Below, piece after piece: positions 24,425 to 37,659 of a stretch of 64,000 bases of DNA. The notes under the pieces are model-generated. The model saw only the letters and a list, made by a program, of their open reading frames with translations, ran no database searches and was not told the DNA's origin. Source of the DNA: Verticillium longisporum (taxonomy: Eukaryota; Ascomycota; Sordariomycetes; Glomerellales; Plectosphaerellaceae). Position 1 is the first letter of the stretch, and each line of letters begins with the position of its first letter. The translations under genes were made by a program, and so were the position numbers. The stretch covers positions 3,038,001-3,102,000 of the forward strand of contig JAETXT010000007.1 in assembly GCA_019188255.1 (NCBI GenBank), read 5' to 3'.

Positions 24425-27400
24425 TTAATGCCTCTTGTATTTCTGTGACAGTAGTTAGCATGGGATACAATGCTCGGGCAGTTCGCTTGGTGGCTCACCT
24501 CTTCAGCGCGTCGTCGGTTCTGCGGATCAAGCGAGTTTGTTGCCCCTATCAGTGTCTTGCCGATCGCCTTACTCGCGCCGATGGCCGGCCTGAACACAAT
24601 TGTGGGCGCTCGTTTGTACAGCACGCGAGCCAGCCCCTGTGCACTCTGGCTGTCCATGACCTCACCCGGCACCGCAATGATAGCATCGCGGGTCGAGTGC
24701 AGATCGCGCATCAAGCTCTGGTAACCGCCGCGCAATCCTTGGATCACACCGGTAGGCTGGTCTGCGTATAGACTGATCTGCTTCTGATGATCGTCCGCAT
24801 CAGCTGGGTCGTCACCATCCCAGTTTGTTGTCTCGGCAGTCGGCGGCCTGGTGGTAAGCAGTCCCTCGGCGCCTTGAAGAGCGGTCTGTGTTCCGATCGC
24901 CAGCTTCGCGCCGAGCTTGACCATCTCCGTCCCGGTGGTGCGTGCAAAAGCTGTCGCGCCCATCTGGAGGCTCCGGAAGATTCGGCCGTCCTTCTGGTAT
25001 TCCTTGATAGGAATCTCAACCAAGTTTTTGAAGCCGCTGCCGATATTGACTAGACTGCGCACAGGTGCCAAACCAGCGAGGACGCCGGGCAGTTGATTTC
25101 TCTTGACATCAGGCATCCAGATATCGTTAAGAGTCTTGCCCATTCGATCGAATCCTTGCACACCATAGATGATGGCATGGCGTAGAGTCATGTGCGCCTG
25201 GTCCAGAATGACAAAGTTCATGAATTCTGTAGTCCGGCCCGACTTGAGTCCACCGTAATCGACTCGTTTTGGCTTGAAATCCAGTTGGACAGGGATGTCC
25301 ATAATCTCAACCCTTTGTAGGAAGGGGACGTCGCTAGGGGAGCTGTGCACAGGTATCTTGTCGTCTTTGAATTCGAAGAATCGCGTAATGAAGTCAAGAG
25401 CATCCTGGTCAACGTGAAGGCGGAGTGGCAGAAGGGTGACGCGGAGGACCATCTCAGACGCAGCTAGGTCTCGATGCGGCTTGACGTTCAAGAGCTCGAG
25501 GCGAACCATACTTGTATTCATTTCCCTCTCGCCCGCATCTTGGTCATACGTCGCAAACTTCTTCCAAGTCGATGTGGGAACCATGTCGTAAACTTCCAGA
25601 GTCTGAACTCGGACGTCAATCGAGCTTTGTGTCTCTCCAGAGTCGGGAGGAAATACGATGAGGTCAAGGTTCACGCCCTGAAGTTCGAACGAGATTTTGT
25701 GGTGCTTGCTGCGGCCCAGTCGTAATCTCTTTTTGAACCTTGGTGCCCCTCCAGCTCGAGTGCCTGTAGCAGTAAATGCAGTGGTTGCCACGGACTCTGT
25801 CTCGGTATAAGTGGCATTGTCGTTCAGATCTGCGTTCACCATCTGCGCCAGATCTCTAGGATCATACTGGGCTGGGATGCCAATGTAGATGGAGTTGAAG
25901 AGATAATCTCCAATGACAGCTGTGTCATCGTCTTCTTCATCTTCATAGGTCGTAGGGCCTGCCTTGCGCCGCTCTAGTGCCTTCGTCTGGACTTCTTCCA
26001 CTGTTCTTGTTATCTCATCTCGCGTTCGAGCCCAGTCATAGCCGTCGAAAAGGTGCCAGATAACGTGGACGTCGCGAACTGTGACTCGCAGTGGACTTCG
26101 CCTCACGAGATCAGCTGGTGCCTGGTCGTAGCTGTTCTGCTTCGAGTTCCAGATCCGGGCTTTGCTGTCGAGATCTTGTCGATGAGTAAAGTAGTTCTCG
26201 TCAATATCCAGATCACCACTTCCGTCAGAGACATCCGACGAACTGATGTTGAAGTTCGAATCAGATGTACGGCTCGCGTGGGCGGCAGAATTGATTGAGA
26301 TGGCTGACCCTCCGGCGTCGAAGACTTCTTCCATGACATGTTCGTCTTGATATAAGCCCGAAGCAGCTGGCAACGAACCTGACTCAATCGTCACGTCGTA
26401 CTCATCATCACTCCCGAGGCCCTGTGCCATTGGAAAGTCTTCGTCAAAGTCATAGGCGCCCTCGGCCCTGCCAACTGCCTCGGGTGCAATAGATGCCAGC
26501 AGGTTCTGTACTGGAACAACCTTGGTCCGATACTTGTTCTCTTTCGTTGGGGGCGTCGGGGGTGTAAGCGCGTTCACAAGAGATATAAGTGTTTGTGTCG
26601 AGTCAGCGCATGTCTCAAGAACGAGTAAATCATCGCGCATCTCTACATCCATGCGTTTTTCCCCATCAACCGGGTTCGCGGTGACTCTCACAAGCACCTT
26701 TGCCGCTGAGATGAAACAGATGTTTACATAGCCCCTCGCCGCCAGATCCGCGACTTGTTGCGAAGCAGCATCGCCTCCACGCTGGCGTTCAGTGTTCCGC
26801 TCGTCCACGGTGGCCGCCTTCGCAACATCGTCGGTGAGGAGAAGCGATGCTTTGTTGAGATGGAGCGTTGCTTGGGTGTTGACGTCTTTGGGAAGAATGA
26901 CTTCCAGGTGAGCATCTGTCAGGACAATGAAAAGCTTTGAGGGCTGTTTCAAGGGGTTCAGTCCAATTAAACAATCCTTGGACAGAATGTCCACCTTCAT
27001 GGGTTTACTGTTGGACTTGCTTAGGTCGCCCGATCGACGCGATACTGTCGGCTTGGTGTCTTTCGTTAAAGCGTGATGTGCTTGATCACCCAAGTTGGCT
27101 ACAGACGCTGCCAGACTGGCCTCAAAGTCTTGGGGAGTAGCATCGGCACCCAGACCGAGGACATCCATGATGGTTGGCACCCGATAGTCGATGGTGATAG
27201 CGCGCATTTGAACCTTGATGACCGGTTCAATTTCATCGCCAACCATGCGCACCATAAGCACAGGGCTTGTTAGCTGAGCAGCACTAGGTGAGCTGACGAG
27301 ATCCTCGCTGTCATTTCTCCTGACCGACACTGATCCAATCCCGAAAGCTATCAGCGACGGGATAGTTATCTGTGCGGCTTCAAATTCTTTCAGGTTGGCC

Positions 27401-30400
27401 GTAACGAGACCAATCTTACCACCAAGGTCGAGACTCGCACGGGCGTCCATAATCTTTCCCAAGGTCAATAGACCAGGCCTGTCATCTTCTGGTAGGTATT
27501 TTGCAACGATTGCCAGGCGTGCAAGTTCCTCGCCCAAGCCAGGCAGGCACTGAAGGTGCGACAGATGGCTGACTTTAATGTCAAATTGCTCCAAGTTGAT
27601 TCGTAGAACAGCGCCTTTGCGCCTCTGTCTCAGCAGGGTATCGACCATGATCTCATTATCTCCTTGGTCGAACTTGGCCTTTGACGGTATGATGAGCTCA
27701 AGCAGCCGCTCCAGATCCTGGGCAGTGGGCGAGTTTTGGTAGTCGAAGCGAAGACTTCCCAGTGTCACCATGATCGGAGGATCACGCCGACCATTTTTCA
27801 GATACGGGCCGGCGAGGCGTGCTTTGCTGATGGCGAAACCCATGCCAGACGCCCTACTGACCATCTTGATCGCGCTCGTCTCAAGGCCAACGCTGCATTC
27901 CTTGCCGCGGAGCTCAAGATTGAAGCCGCCAATCCTCATGTCAACCTTGTTCAGAGAGGAAGCAGACTTGTCATCCGGATTGATAGGGGTGTCGAAATGA
28001 ACGCCTCTGGGCTTCGATGGCGACTGGATCTGACTTTTGCTGGATGGCGAAGAACTTGCTGTCATGGAAGAGCTCATGTGCAGGAAACTGCTTAGTCCTC
28101 CGAACCAGCTGAAAGTTTCATCCAGCCTCCGCAAGTCGAGCTGTACAAGCAGAGGAAGGGTAGTGATTTCAGTTCGTATTGAGTCAAGCGTCTGGATGAG
28201 CTTCAGGGAGACATCCGCCCCAGGAGAAGGAAATTTATCCATGACAGATGTACGCATCTGCAGGCTCTGATCAAACGATAGAATGTCGTCGGTAGCATAG
28301 CCCAGCCGGAATTTCTCGAGATCTATACTCGTTTCCGTTTTTAAACCAGAGTTTTCGATAGAGATGGAGAGTCTTTCCAAGACGCTTTGAAGAAGAATCT
28401 CCGGTTGCAGATGTAGATCCCCAGATCCAAGAACTCGTTCTGCAGTGTCCGCAACCCCGCCCAACTGGTTAAGAAACACGAGAGATATTTTTTCGACAGC
28501 GAGCTTCACAGTGGACTTGTTTGTTGATTTTTCTTGCCCCTTCTGCGGCTCGTCAACTCGACTGAGAGCTGGTCCTCCACGGACAGCTTCTAACAACTTG
28601 CCGACGACGGTAGCCAGCAGGAAAGCCAGTGAAGCGTCAAATCTCACGTCAACCGGAGATAGGTTGATCTCGAAAGAATCATCGGCATGTGATTCAGTCG
28701 GCTTGGATGTGTGAGTCTGCGGTGCCTCACTGGCCTCCATGCTCGGAGAGGTGGAGTATACCGAGAATGCCCCAGGCACTTGCGGCGCAAAAGATCGTGC
28801 CAGCCTTGGTGACGCCGTACGTTCGAGTTGAGGGGCCGGCTGCACATGTATATGTTTGTGCATTGAGGGCACATAGATTGAGATAAGCGCAAGAGACACT
28901 ATCTCCTTGACCAGTCTTGTTGGGCCGCGCGGAGTTGGAATATCTTCCTGCACCAGACCTGATGGTTCGCTGAAAAACGCAGCAGGATCCGGGGCTGATT
29001 CATCTATAGTAGTTTCGAAATTTTTGTCATCCTCCAGCTGTGCGTATATTGGTGCTTCATCTTCAGTAAGCAACTCGGACGTCCCAGGGCTGCAATATGT
29101 ATCATCAGGCGGATGGACGGCATCAAATTCAGGTATAACTCGGGTGCCAGGCTCATATTTCCTCAGGTCTGGCGATGAGGCTGGGCTCAACCCCGCGTCA
29201 GCAGGCAAATATGATGGGAGTTGCTGGGACGGCATTTGCTTCGACTCGGCCTGTGAAAACGCACTCATGTACATGCTCTCGGCTTCCTCGTGAGTGAAGA
29301 GCTGTGACCTAGCCAGGTCATCGTCTTCCGAGGGCTCAGTCGCAGCTGGTCCTGTTGGACTGTCACTTCTTTGTTGCGCGTCGGTTGGAACATGAAAAGA
29401 GCCCTGGAGTGGACTTGACAGCGCTTCCTCGAGCAAGTCTGGCGGCGGCTCCGACGACCACTCGCCCCATGCCAAGCCATGAGCGTTGTCGCTAGGCTTC
29501 GATGCACTATAACTGTCGGCGTGTGATCCGGGGAAATCTTCATAAATCGAAGCTCGTGGTGTGTGTGTATTCTCGTCCTCTGGTCCAGGCTCATCTGCCA
29601 AGTCATACGGTATTTGCAGCGCATCCTCACTGTCACGTAAGAGAGCCTCGTCAATTTCGTTCAGCTCAACGGAGTCTTCCATCGTATCGTTGTGATGCAT
29701 GCTAGGGTGACTAGCCAAGTTATCGACATGACTGCTTTGTCGCAGATCGGTCGTCTGAAGCGATGTAGGGGGTGGTGACGGCGTGGCGCGCTCGGAGAAA
29801 GATGGGGCTTGAGAAATGGCAGGCGATGTCATTGATGGGGACCGAGAGAAACTCGAGAACACATTGGCTTCCGAGATGAGGTATGCGCGTATGCGAGACA
29901 GGGCTATATGGCGTTTCCCTTCCTTGGGCTGGATCAGAGGATCGTCCTGGTTATTTCTAGACTCCGCCGTCACTCCCTCGACATCGATCTGGTCGAGGGC
30001 GATCTGGAACGCCACGATATCAGAAGCGGCTGTGCTGTCGTCGGAAGGGACTTCGACATCGAGCTGGAAGATGACGCCTCTAATCCGGATTTGAGTGCGG
30101 TCAATGATACCTTGGAGGAAATCTGCCAGGAAAAACGGGAGCGAGAGTGCTTGGCCGGTGCCAAAGCCTGGCTCGTCTTCCTCGCTTGCGAAGCTATCCG
30201 CCGTGGCAACCGATGCTCCCAAGTCTTGGGACTCGGATGCCAGAGCTTCCTCGAGCTTCCTCTTCTCTGCCAGTGGTTGCGTCTCGAGAAACGAAGCTGC
30301 GAGATCAAGTGTATCTGGCACAACGTCCGGCTCGTCGCGCGTCTTTCTGGCTGCCCTCTCTTTATTCTTATCTTCGTCGCCTCCAACAACACTGAGACGG

Positions 30401-30771
30401 ATGTCGACACCGTCGACCTCAATGTTTATCGGGCTCGTATAGAAGTCCATAGGAATGGTCACCGTCAGCTTGAGGACTTTGGCTCGTTGGAGCCGGAAGG
30501 CGGGGGGGAGGTTCAGCAGGCTTTCGAGTTTCTACAGGCCAAGCATGTTAGTTTTGCACCGTGGGCGGTGGTGAGGGACCCTGGAAGTTGTGCGTACCTT
30601 GAGTCTCATGCCGACATCTTTGAACTCGAAGACGGTGTTCCGGCCTAGGGCGAACTCCAGGTTCTCGATGTCGAGCGTCTCCTCTTCCAGAAGCTCGAGC
30701 TTCGACAGAGCATACCGTAGCAGCCGCTTCGGCATGGTCGAGCTCCTGAAGCTCTGGAAGAAAGTCGCCAT
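24425..30771 (-). CDS. atg2: Autophagy-related protein 2 (Atg2), lipid-transfer protein
   Basis: Exons (minus) 30598-30771, 24499-30531 and 24425-24442 give 2074 aa. Both introns are GT-AG, and the last exon encodes only KYKRH, completing the conserved ending NRRRAEEKYKRH. The N-terminus ([20 protein letters not shown]) starts the chorein/VPS13-like lipid-binding domain. The centre carries long acidic and Ser-rich linkers and ATG2-type repeats. The C-terminal ATG_C region includes [21 protein letters not shown] and [19 protein letters not shown]. Atg2 is a rod-shaped protein that bridges the ER and the growing phagophore with Atg9 and Atg18 and moves phospholipids for autophagosome growth. 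The length fits fungal orthologues. It ends tail-to-tail with the aldolase gene. Confidence 0.97.
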
Positions 30772-31780
30772 AGTTAGACGTGGATGACTTTCCGGATGAT
30801 CCACGAGGGTGTGTGCCGGGGGGGAGGGAGAGAGGTAGGTAGATCTCTTGGTCGGGTTTTGGCGGGGTTGAGCCTAGATGATGTGGTGCCGTCAAGGTTG
30901 CTGTCGCCCAGTCGTTACCACCTCAGGCCAAGCCGCAAGAGCGGCAAAAGCTTAATAGAAGGGTAGACAGCAGATGCGGTAGGTCTTGCGAAGAAAGCGA
31001 GGCTGTCGCGACGCTGTCGTGACAGACACAGGCTCCCTTAGCTGTCCCAGTGGCAACAGCCAGTGGTGTTGTTATCAGTTGACCCGCGGCCGAGAGCGGG
31101 GGTTACAGGTCATGGTGTGCTTGTCGTCATTTGGGGCGCAATGTCTTCGCAGAGTCAGGGAGCAAATGGGCGTCAAATCGCACAGCGCTTTCCCCTCGAT
31201 CGCTACGTTGGCGTAGCAGAAAAGCGAGGCCGGAATGTCAATAGGTTTAGGAGTAAAACAGATGTAGTAGAGAGAGTTTGGGTCGAGGAGACCAAGGTGA
31301 CATCCTGCCACCCAATTAGTGCCCCACAAGACACTCAGGCCAGTCAGTAGGAGCATGTGAGCTTGTGACTCCCTTGGCCGCGCTGTTCTGGTTGCCTCCC
31401 CCTGGCCCGCTACCAGTCATGTCTCGTAGTCACTTGACGGCAATACTGGCACTACACCACTTGACTACCTTATATTGGACTGGGCTCATGTCTGTCTGAC
31501 TCTGGTTACAAGCCAAGTTGATCTCAAGTGGTCCCGGCATGGGGCCTTACAGGCGGCTGTAGGTGCCTAGGTAGGTACCTACCCAAGTGTCACCAAAACC
31601 AACTTCAGCCAACACCACACAATAAACAACAGAGCACTCCACTGGAAGATTACCCCACGACTGTTAACTAGGTAGATGCTCATCTTGAAAATGATCAGCG
31701 TCTCCCTATTGTTCTACCCGGCTAAATCATGATATTTGATGGGTACGACGAGCCCCTATGGTGCTGCCTTGACAGTTTCT
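30772..31780. other. Intergenic upstream of atg2
   Basis: About 1 kb between the amine oxidase stop and the atg2 start; it must include the atg2 promoter. It has G-rich sequence near the atg2 leader and a TAGGTAGGTACCTACC palindrome at 31561-31584. No gene is supported. Confidence 0.5.
31561..31584. repeat. TAGGTAGGTACCTACC palindrome
   Basis: A nearly perfect palindrome centred on GGTACC, of the same family as the clusters near 6.4, 6.7, 14.3, 34.5 and 52.0 kb. Non-coding. Confidence 0.55.
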
Positions 31781-33446
31781 CTACGCTCGTGGACCTCGCC
31801 CATGCATCTCTGCTATTCTTCGCCCGACATTCTCGCCACTCCAGTATGCCCCCGTCGCCGTGCCCAGAGCAACGAACGGCGCCGTATGCTCCCCTGCAAA
31901 CCACAAGCCGCCTTCGGGGAGCCCCTCGCGCATGGCCCGAATATCGTCGTCACCCCGCCCGAGGCCCGTCTGGAAGTTGCAGTAGCTGCCGTTCCCTGCG
32001 AGATCATCATGGAGCCAATCCGTCGACAGGAAGGCTGTCGGTAAGCAATCGGCAGACGACTCGTCGTACTGAGGCAATCGAGAGTAGTATGGCTTGAAGA
32101 AGCTCCGAAGGAAGTCGTCGCGTTCTTGCTTCGTCCCCAAACTACTGACCTGCTGCGTGATGAAGCGAGACTCGTTTCCAAAGATGTAGAAGAGGAGCGT
32201 GGGATGCGAGGTTCCAAGACTTGGCGAAGCTAGCTCAACGGTCTCCTGGCTCCAACGTGTCGGATTGGACTCCAGTGCATACTTTGGGGCGAGCCACTGG
32301 CAGAAGCCTTGCAAAAAACGCCCGGTCTTATCAGGGGTCAACCAGAACGGCTGAGGAAAACTGATGTACACCTACCAATGTGTCAGCTCCAAAAGGCGGG
32401 AGAGTCTACTGCCTGTTCCCGGTCTACTTACCTTCTCCAAGCAACCATAGCCTATGGCTGCAATACCTTGCTGGAGACGATCTGGTAGCGAGGGGTGAAA
32501 GGCATCCAGGTTCTTCTTCAGCCACCCTAGTGGAGCTGTGCAGACCACATCATCGAATTCTAGGGTTTGGCCTTCCTCTGTATGGACCCGAGGCCTTGAG
32601 CAGCCCGATGTCCGGATATCGAACCTGGTGATTTTGGTGCCCAACATGATGGTCGCTTTCGCTTGGGCAGGTCTCGCGACCGTTTTCAATATCTTACGAT
32701 ATGTGTCAGCGCAGAACAAGGTTTCTATGGCGATGGTCAGTCTTGCAGTGCCATGTTCCTGCTCTTCATCTTGCTACCTACCGCCATCGATGCACTCCTC
32801 GAGCCAGAAGAACCTGAGGCTCTGGGTGGACACTGGACTGCCCACGAAGGCGCCCCAGGACTCGGCCAACTGCAACACGAACGCGCGGTCCTTGAGGTGA
32901 TCCGATTCCGTGTCGGGAATGTGTTCTGGAAGTTTGCGACGAAAGAAGTCAAGAAGACTTTCCTCGGCAGGAATGTCAGGGCAGCGTGTATTGGAATATT
33001 CAAAGGCCTCCTGAATCATCTTCCACATGATTTGAGAATACCGCTCGCTCTCCTGCCTTGCAAACAAGTTTCCATTTTCGTCAAACACGTGGGAGCTTTC
33101 GTCCCAGGTACCGACAGCTGTGCCGGTAGCTTTGGCCAGATCAAGAATAGGGTTGTCGTCAGTTCCATGGATCCAGTTCGGGCCCAGGTCAACCAAGTGG
33201 CCGTTGGGTAGCCGTTCCTGGGCGACACGACCTCCAAGCCGGTCCCGGCCTTCGATGAGCGTGACCCGGAATCCGTGCTGCAGGAGGATGTCGGCGCAAC
33301 GCAGACCGGCGAGTCCCGCTCCTATGACGGCTACGTGGAGAGATTTCTCTGGTTCGTTGGCCTCGCATGCAACATTCTTTACGAGTCAATGATTCTGCTG
33401 TTTGCATACAGAGGTTGAGAGTACTGACGACACCTGGTTTCTCCAT
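31781..33446 (-). CDS. Flavin amine oxidase (polyamine oxidase/LSD-like fold)
   Basis: Exons (minus) 33429-33446, 32782-33376, 32432-32724 and 31781-32371 give 498 aa in frame. Introns are 52-60 bp, all GT-AG. The Rossmann FAD motif VIGAGLAGLRCAD (GxGxxG at residues 25-30) is followed by the ligand-binding Glu/Arg segment LIEGRDRLGGR and LGPNWIHGT. The C-terminus has the flavin-contact block GLWFAGEHTAPFVALGTATG. This is the FAD-dependent amine oxidase family, which oxidises primary or secondary amines such as polyamines to aldehyde and H2O2. No mitochondrial presequence or clear C-terminal peroxisomal SKL is seen (ends GRGPRA). The first exon is only six codons, and its donor (GTCAGT) was chosen to keep phase, so the exact start is less certain than the rest. 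Confidence 0.9.
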
Positions 33447-34430
33447 GACGAGCGGTTGGAGAGCGTGTGAATGGTCGGTTCCCACAAGGCTCTGGGAGTG
33501 AAAGAGATCCCGATAGATCCCAGACGGGGCTCGATCGGCAGTACTGGTGCAGGACGTGGGGTAAGCATCCAATTTGGTGTTGTGTTTTGTCTAGTCTCTG
33601 ATAGTACAGGGGTGATTGAGGAAAGATTGCAGCTGTTCTGTGATACAGTAGTTTTGCATGCGCGCGGCAGAGGAAGAAGGGCCCGGCGTGGGTTTCTGGT
33701 CTCACAAAATATGCACACTTCCGCAAACTGAGGCGACTGACGGTCGTACGTCTGGAGAGAGAAAGGCTGGAGTACATGGGGTCACAATAGACACTTGTAT
33801 GAGAGAGAACTCAGTATGTCGTGTTGCCCAAAAAGGGGGTGATGCCTGCAAAGTACATCCTGCTGGAATGACAATCTTGCCCACAGTGACTGACCAGGCT
33901 GAGGTGCCATGCGTCTCTTACAAGACGGAGATAGGTTTCGAGGTCACAATGGGAGCAATGAGCCCGATAGCCAGCAGCTGACGCACTGGATGGACCGAAG
34001 CCAATGCCATCCGCAAGAGACAGGCACAGCACGTGGCCATAGGACATGATGGTCAGCCACCCCACAGAGCATTGTTCACAGGCATGAAACGCAGTGATCA
34101 AGGCCTGGTCAATGATCCAATACGAAGTCATCGTGAAGCATAAAAAAAACATGCGACAACCATGGGCAGGCAACTGGGCATTGACAAGGCAAATGGGTCA
34201 GATGACCAGAAGAAAAAATGCCCACTTACAACGTAGTATGGTGAATGAACGGGCAAGTTCCTTGATGCGGTTCTGTGACAGAGAAAAGATCGGACAGGGT
34301 CGTGAAGCAGAGGCGCCTAGAACCCCAACCTTGCCATGCTTGGTGTTGTCAAGTCACGGCATGGGCGTTGAGAAGGAGGGCACACCACTGCCAAGAACTG
34401 GAGAAACCAGGGCTGGCGAATAACGTCCCC

Positions 34431-34462
34431 CGCAAAACCGCAAAACCGCAAAACCGCAAAAG
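34431..34462. repeat. Tandem repeat, four 8-bp units (CGCAAAAC)
   Basis: Four head-to-tail copies of CGCAAAAC, the last with one mismatch. Intergenic microsatellite-like array. Confidence 0.85.
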
Positions 34463-34503
34463 GGCTGGCTGGCTGCGGGGTCTCGGCTAGCTCCGGGGGT
34501 GCT

Positions 34504-34520
34504 TAGGTACCGAGGTACCT
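34504..34520. repeat. Paired GGTACC sites
   Basis: TAGGTACCGAGGTACCT: two GGTACC palindromes 9 bp apart, another member of the dispersed intergenic motif family. Confidence 0.5.
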
Positions 34521-35078
34521 CAGATTGGTGAGGCATTCGTTCTGATCCGGATGCGTGTTCAAACATGCCAACCGCACCATGAGCCTCTCGAACGCCGTCT
34601 CGAACGCCACGGCCATGATAGTACTACGCGTACACCTGTGCCTTGCGTCCGCCGGAAGGTTTACCAGCGTTACATGAGGTGTACGTTGGTGGCAGCCTCC
34701 ACACACACAAACACACACCACGTGAAGCGACTACTTGTACAGTTCTTGCGAGCGCGCTGTCTTATTTGCCCCACGCCCGCTTCAGTGGAGTACTCAGGCG
34801 GCCTCATCCAATCACTAATCCCTTATTCTCAGCATGGCCAGTGCTCCCCCCCCATTCTCCAGACATGCCGAGGCTCGCTCACTCGCCGCGGATTCGGCCC
34901 TCGCCGGTCGTCCCTGTCCAGAAGTCCCGAAACTTTACATACCGAGGGCCTGGTTCGTTTTTAAATACCCATCCTTTCCATGTCTGGCGTCCCTGCCGCG
35001 TTCTTGTCTTGTGCAGCTCCGCCGCAGTTTGAACTTCCTCCCAAGCTCCCCGTCCAACCAAACACAACACCCGTCAAG

Positions 35079-36697
35079 ATGGCTCCCTCACCCCCCACCG
35101 AAACCTACTCGCGCGACGATGTGGCCAAGAACAACCACAGCGACGCCCTGTGGACCATCATCGATTCCAAGGTCTACGACCTGACCGACTTCCTTGATGC
35201 CCACCCCGGTGGCGCCGCCGTCCTCCTCCAGGTCGCCGGCAAGGACGCCACGGCCGACTTTTACAACCTGCACCGCCACGAAGTCCACACAAAGTACGAC
35301 AAGACCCTGCACAACGGCACCGTCGCCGGCGAGACCCCGCAGGTCGTCCAGCCCGGCCCCGGAGAGCTCTCCCAGGTCCCCTACGCCGAGCCCCTCTGGC
35401 TGACCCCGGCCTTCCGCTCGCCCTACTTCAACGACAGCCACCGCCGCCTGCAGCGCGCCATGCGTGAGTTCACAGACCGCTACGTCACCCCCGAGGCCCG
35501 CGAGTGCGAGGACTCTGGCGAGTACATCTCCCAGGCCCTCATCGACCGCATGTCCGCCGCCGGCGTCCTGCACATGCGTCTCGGTCCCGGCCCCCACCTT
35601 CACGGCGTCGAGCTGCTCGGGGGCGTCGTCGACGGCAAGGAGTTTGACTACTTTCACGACATGATCGTCAGCCAGGAGCTGTCCCGCACGGGCGCCCGTG
35701 GCTTCCAGGACGGCAACATGGCCGGCATGACCATTGGTCTCACTGTTGTGCTCAACTTTGCCGAGCCCGAGCTCCGCGACAGGATTTCCAAGGAGGTCTT
35801 CAGCGGCAAGAAGAAGATTTGCCTGGCCATCACAGAGGCCTTTGCTGGCAGTGACGTTGCTGGTATCCGTACGACAGCAAAGAAGACGGCAGACGGCAAG
35901 CACTACATAGTGAACGGCACGAAGAAGTGGATTACAAATGGTGTCTTTTCTGATTATTCTGTGGTCGCGGTACGTACCGACAAGGGCCTGAGCGTCTTGT
36001 TGGTCGAGCACGGAGAGGGCGTCGAGGCCAAGCAGATCAAGACGAGCTACTCCACAACAGCAGGCACGGCATACATCACATACGATGACGTGAAGGTGCC
36101 TGTTGAGAACCTGTTGGGCGCGGAGAACAATGGCATCCACGTTGTGCTGAGCAACTTTAACCACGAGAGGTGGAACATGGCCAGTGAGTCGCACCCACGA
36201 AACCCCCGCCCCTTTTAAAGCTGTGGTCTTTTGAATACTGACCAAGAACAGGCGCCACGGTCCGCAACTGCAGGCTCGTCGTCGAGGAGTCCCTCAAGTG
36301 GGCTAACCAGCGACTCGTTTTTGGCAAACGTCTCATCGAGCAGCCCGTTATCAGGCAGAAGCTTGCTAAGATGATCGCCCTCACCGAGGCCAACCAGTCC
36401 TGGCTCGAGACCATCACCTACCAAATGTGCAACATGCCCTACAAGGAGCAATCCAAGCATCTTGGCGGTCCCATTGGTCTCCTAAAAATGTCCACAACAC
36501 GCGCCGCCCACGAGATTGCCGACGAGGCCGTCCAGATCTGGGGTGGTCGTGGCCTGACGAGGACCGGTATGGGCCGCATCATTGAGGGCTTCAACAGGGG
36601 CGTCAAGTTCGACGCCATCTTGGGAGGCGCTGAGGAGGTGCTCGGCGACTTGGGTGTGAGGCAGGCTTTGCGGCACATGCCCAAGGAGAGGCTGTAA
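35079..36697 (+). CDS. Cytochrome b5 - acyl-CoA dehydrogenase fusion protein
   Basis: Exons 35079-36183 and 36252-36697 give 516 aa. Residues about 6-80 form a cytochrome b5 heme domain: HPGG with axial His42, and His65 in FYNLHRH as the second ligand. From about residue 115 an acyl-CoA dehydrogenase follows, with the FAD/substrate loop ICLAITEAFAGSDVAGI and KKWITNG. The C-terminal helices include VQIWGGRGLTRTGMGRIIEGFNRG. The MCAD-type catalytic Glu (YEGT) aligns with LGGA here, while HERW (Glu363) aligns with the catalytic Glu position of isovaleryl-CoA and long-chain dehydrogenases, so Glu363 is the likely base. Known b5-ACAD fusions exist in fungi; the substrate and electron acceptor are unknown. 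Codon use is strongly C-ending. An upstream in-frame ATG at 34980 exists, but 35079 starts the b5 domain properly. Confidence 0.93.
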
Positions 36698-37659
36698 GTG
36701 TTGGCTGAGGGCTCGGAGAAAATCCTGTACAAGACATTGTTGGGTAGATCATGCCCATGGCCAAATAGCGAATTTGTTACAACTTGCCGTAGCTGAGATG
36801 TTGATGTGCTCGAGTCGTGATCATTTTGTTGCTTCAACCGCCCCAAGGTTCCGGCTCCTTGTCGCGAGAGAACCATGGCGACTTCTGTGAGGCTGTTGAA
36901 TGCTCGGGCACGCGTGCTGACCTGAACACCATGTAAAATGATCCACGTAAGCCAGGGTGGTATCGACGGCAGCAGTGCTTCCCACACCCCCGCTGTGAGG
37001 ATGATCAGTGCCGTCACATTATACAAATCCACCCAGACGAGGGAGAAGGGGTTTTGCTTACCGAGGCGAACCTCGCCTGCAACGTACAGCATCACCAGAG
37101 ACAATCACCAACAACGACATCACAATTGTGCAACGCAGACTTCGCATTCCCTGTCTTGATCCTGACGGGAACCACCGTCTGGGATCATCCACCGCCGAGA
37201 AAGCAGCAGCGGGCTCTGCCACTCCCCCAACCGCCATGTCCGCCCAGGTCCGAATCCACCAGAATCGAAAGCGAGTTTCGAAAACGATCCACCCGCAAGC
37301 GTCCCCGTTTCGTTCGTGCCATCATCATCCAACGATTCGGTCATCTTGGGCCGATAGCCAAGATGTATCGTAATCGAGCGCGAGAGGTATCATGTTGTGC
37401 GTGAGAAAGAAGTCCGTGATTCATGCTTTTCTGAGACAAGAAAAACTTTTCCGTTTGTGCCGATGTCGTTTACCTGTGTGCCGTGTGGTCGTCGAAAGAG
37501 GAGGAGACCAGTATACATAGCTGTCATAATAAACAGCGCTCGTCGGAGAACTAGAGTCCGTGTCGCGGCGAAGCCAAAGCAATGGCTTTCACAACGAGCA
37601 TTCATTCTTGCTGTCCATTCCGGACAGAAGTTGACTCTTCACCGACAAGTCTCAGTCCC
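36698..37659. other. Convergent 3' region of b5-ACAD and the zinc-knuckle gene
   Basis: Both flanking genes end here. The open frames are shadows or of arbitrary composition. I see no domain, RNA gene or repeat. Confidence 0.5.

Larger units (their letters stand above)
33447..35078. other. Divergent intergenic region of amine oxidase and b5-ACAD genes
   Basis: It contains the two 5' flanks, an 8-bp tandem repeat at 34431-34462 and a GGTACC pair at 34504-34520. A CA-rich tract lies near 34702-34720. No additional gene is supported. Confidence 0.5.

Noticed and set aside
24340..24498. Read-through ending of the large atg2 frame to 24340
   Set aside because: A GTGAGC donor after AEE and a CACAG acceptor restore the conserved KYKRH-stop ending; the read-through tail is intron sequence.
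35088..36245. Minus-strand open frame of 385 aa opposite the b5-ACAD gene
   Set aside because: Antisense shadow of a highly codon-biased gene; it runs through the sense intron and has no recognisable motif.
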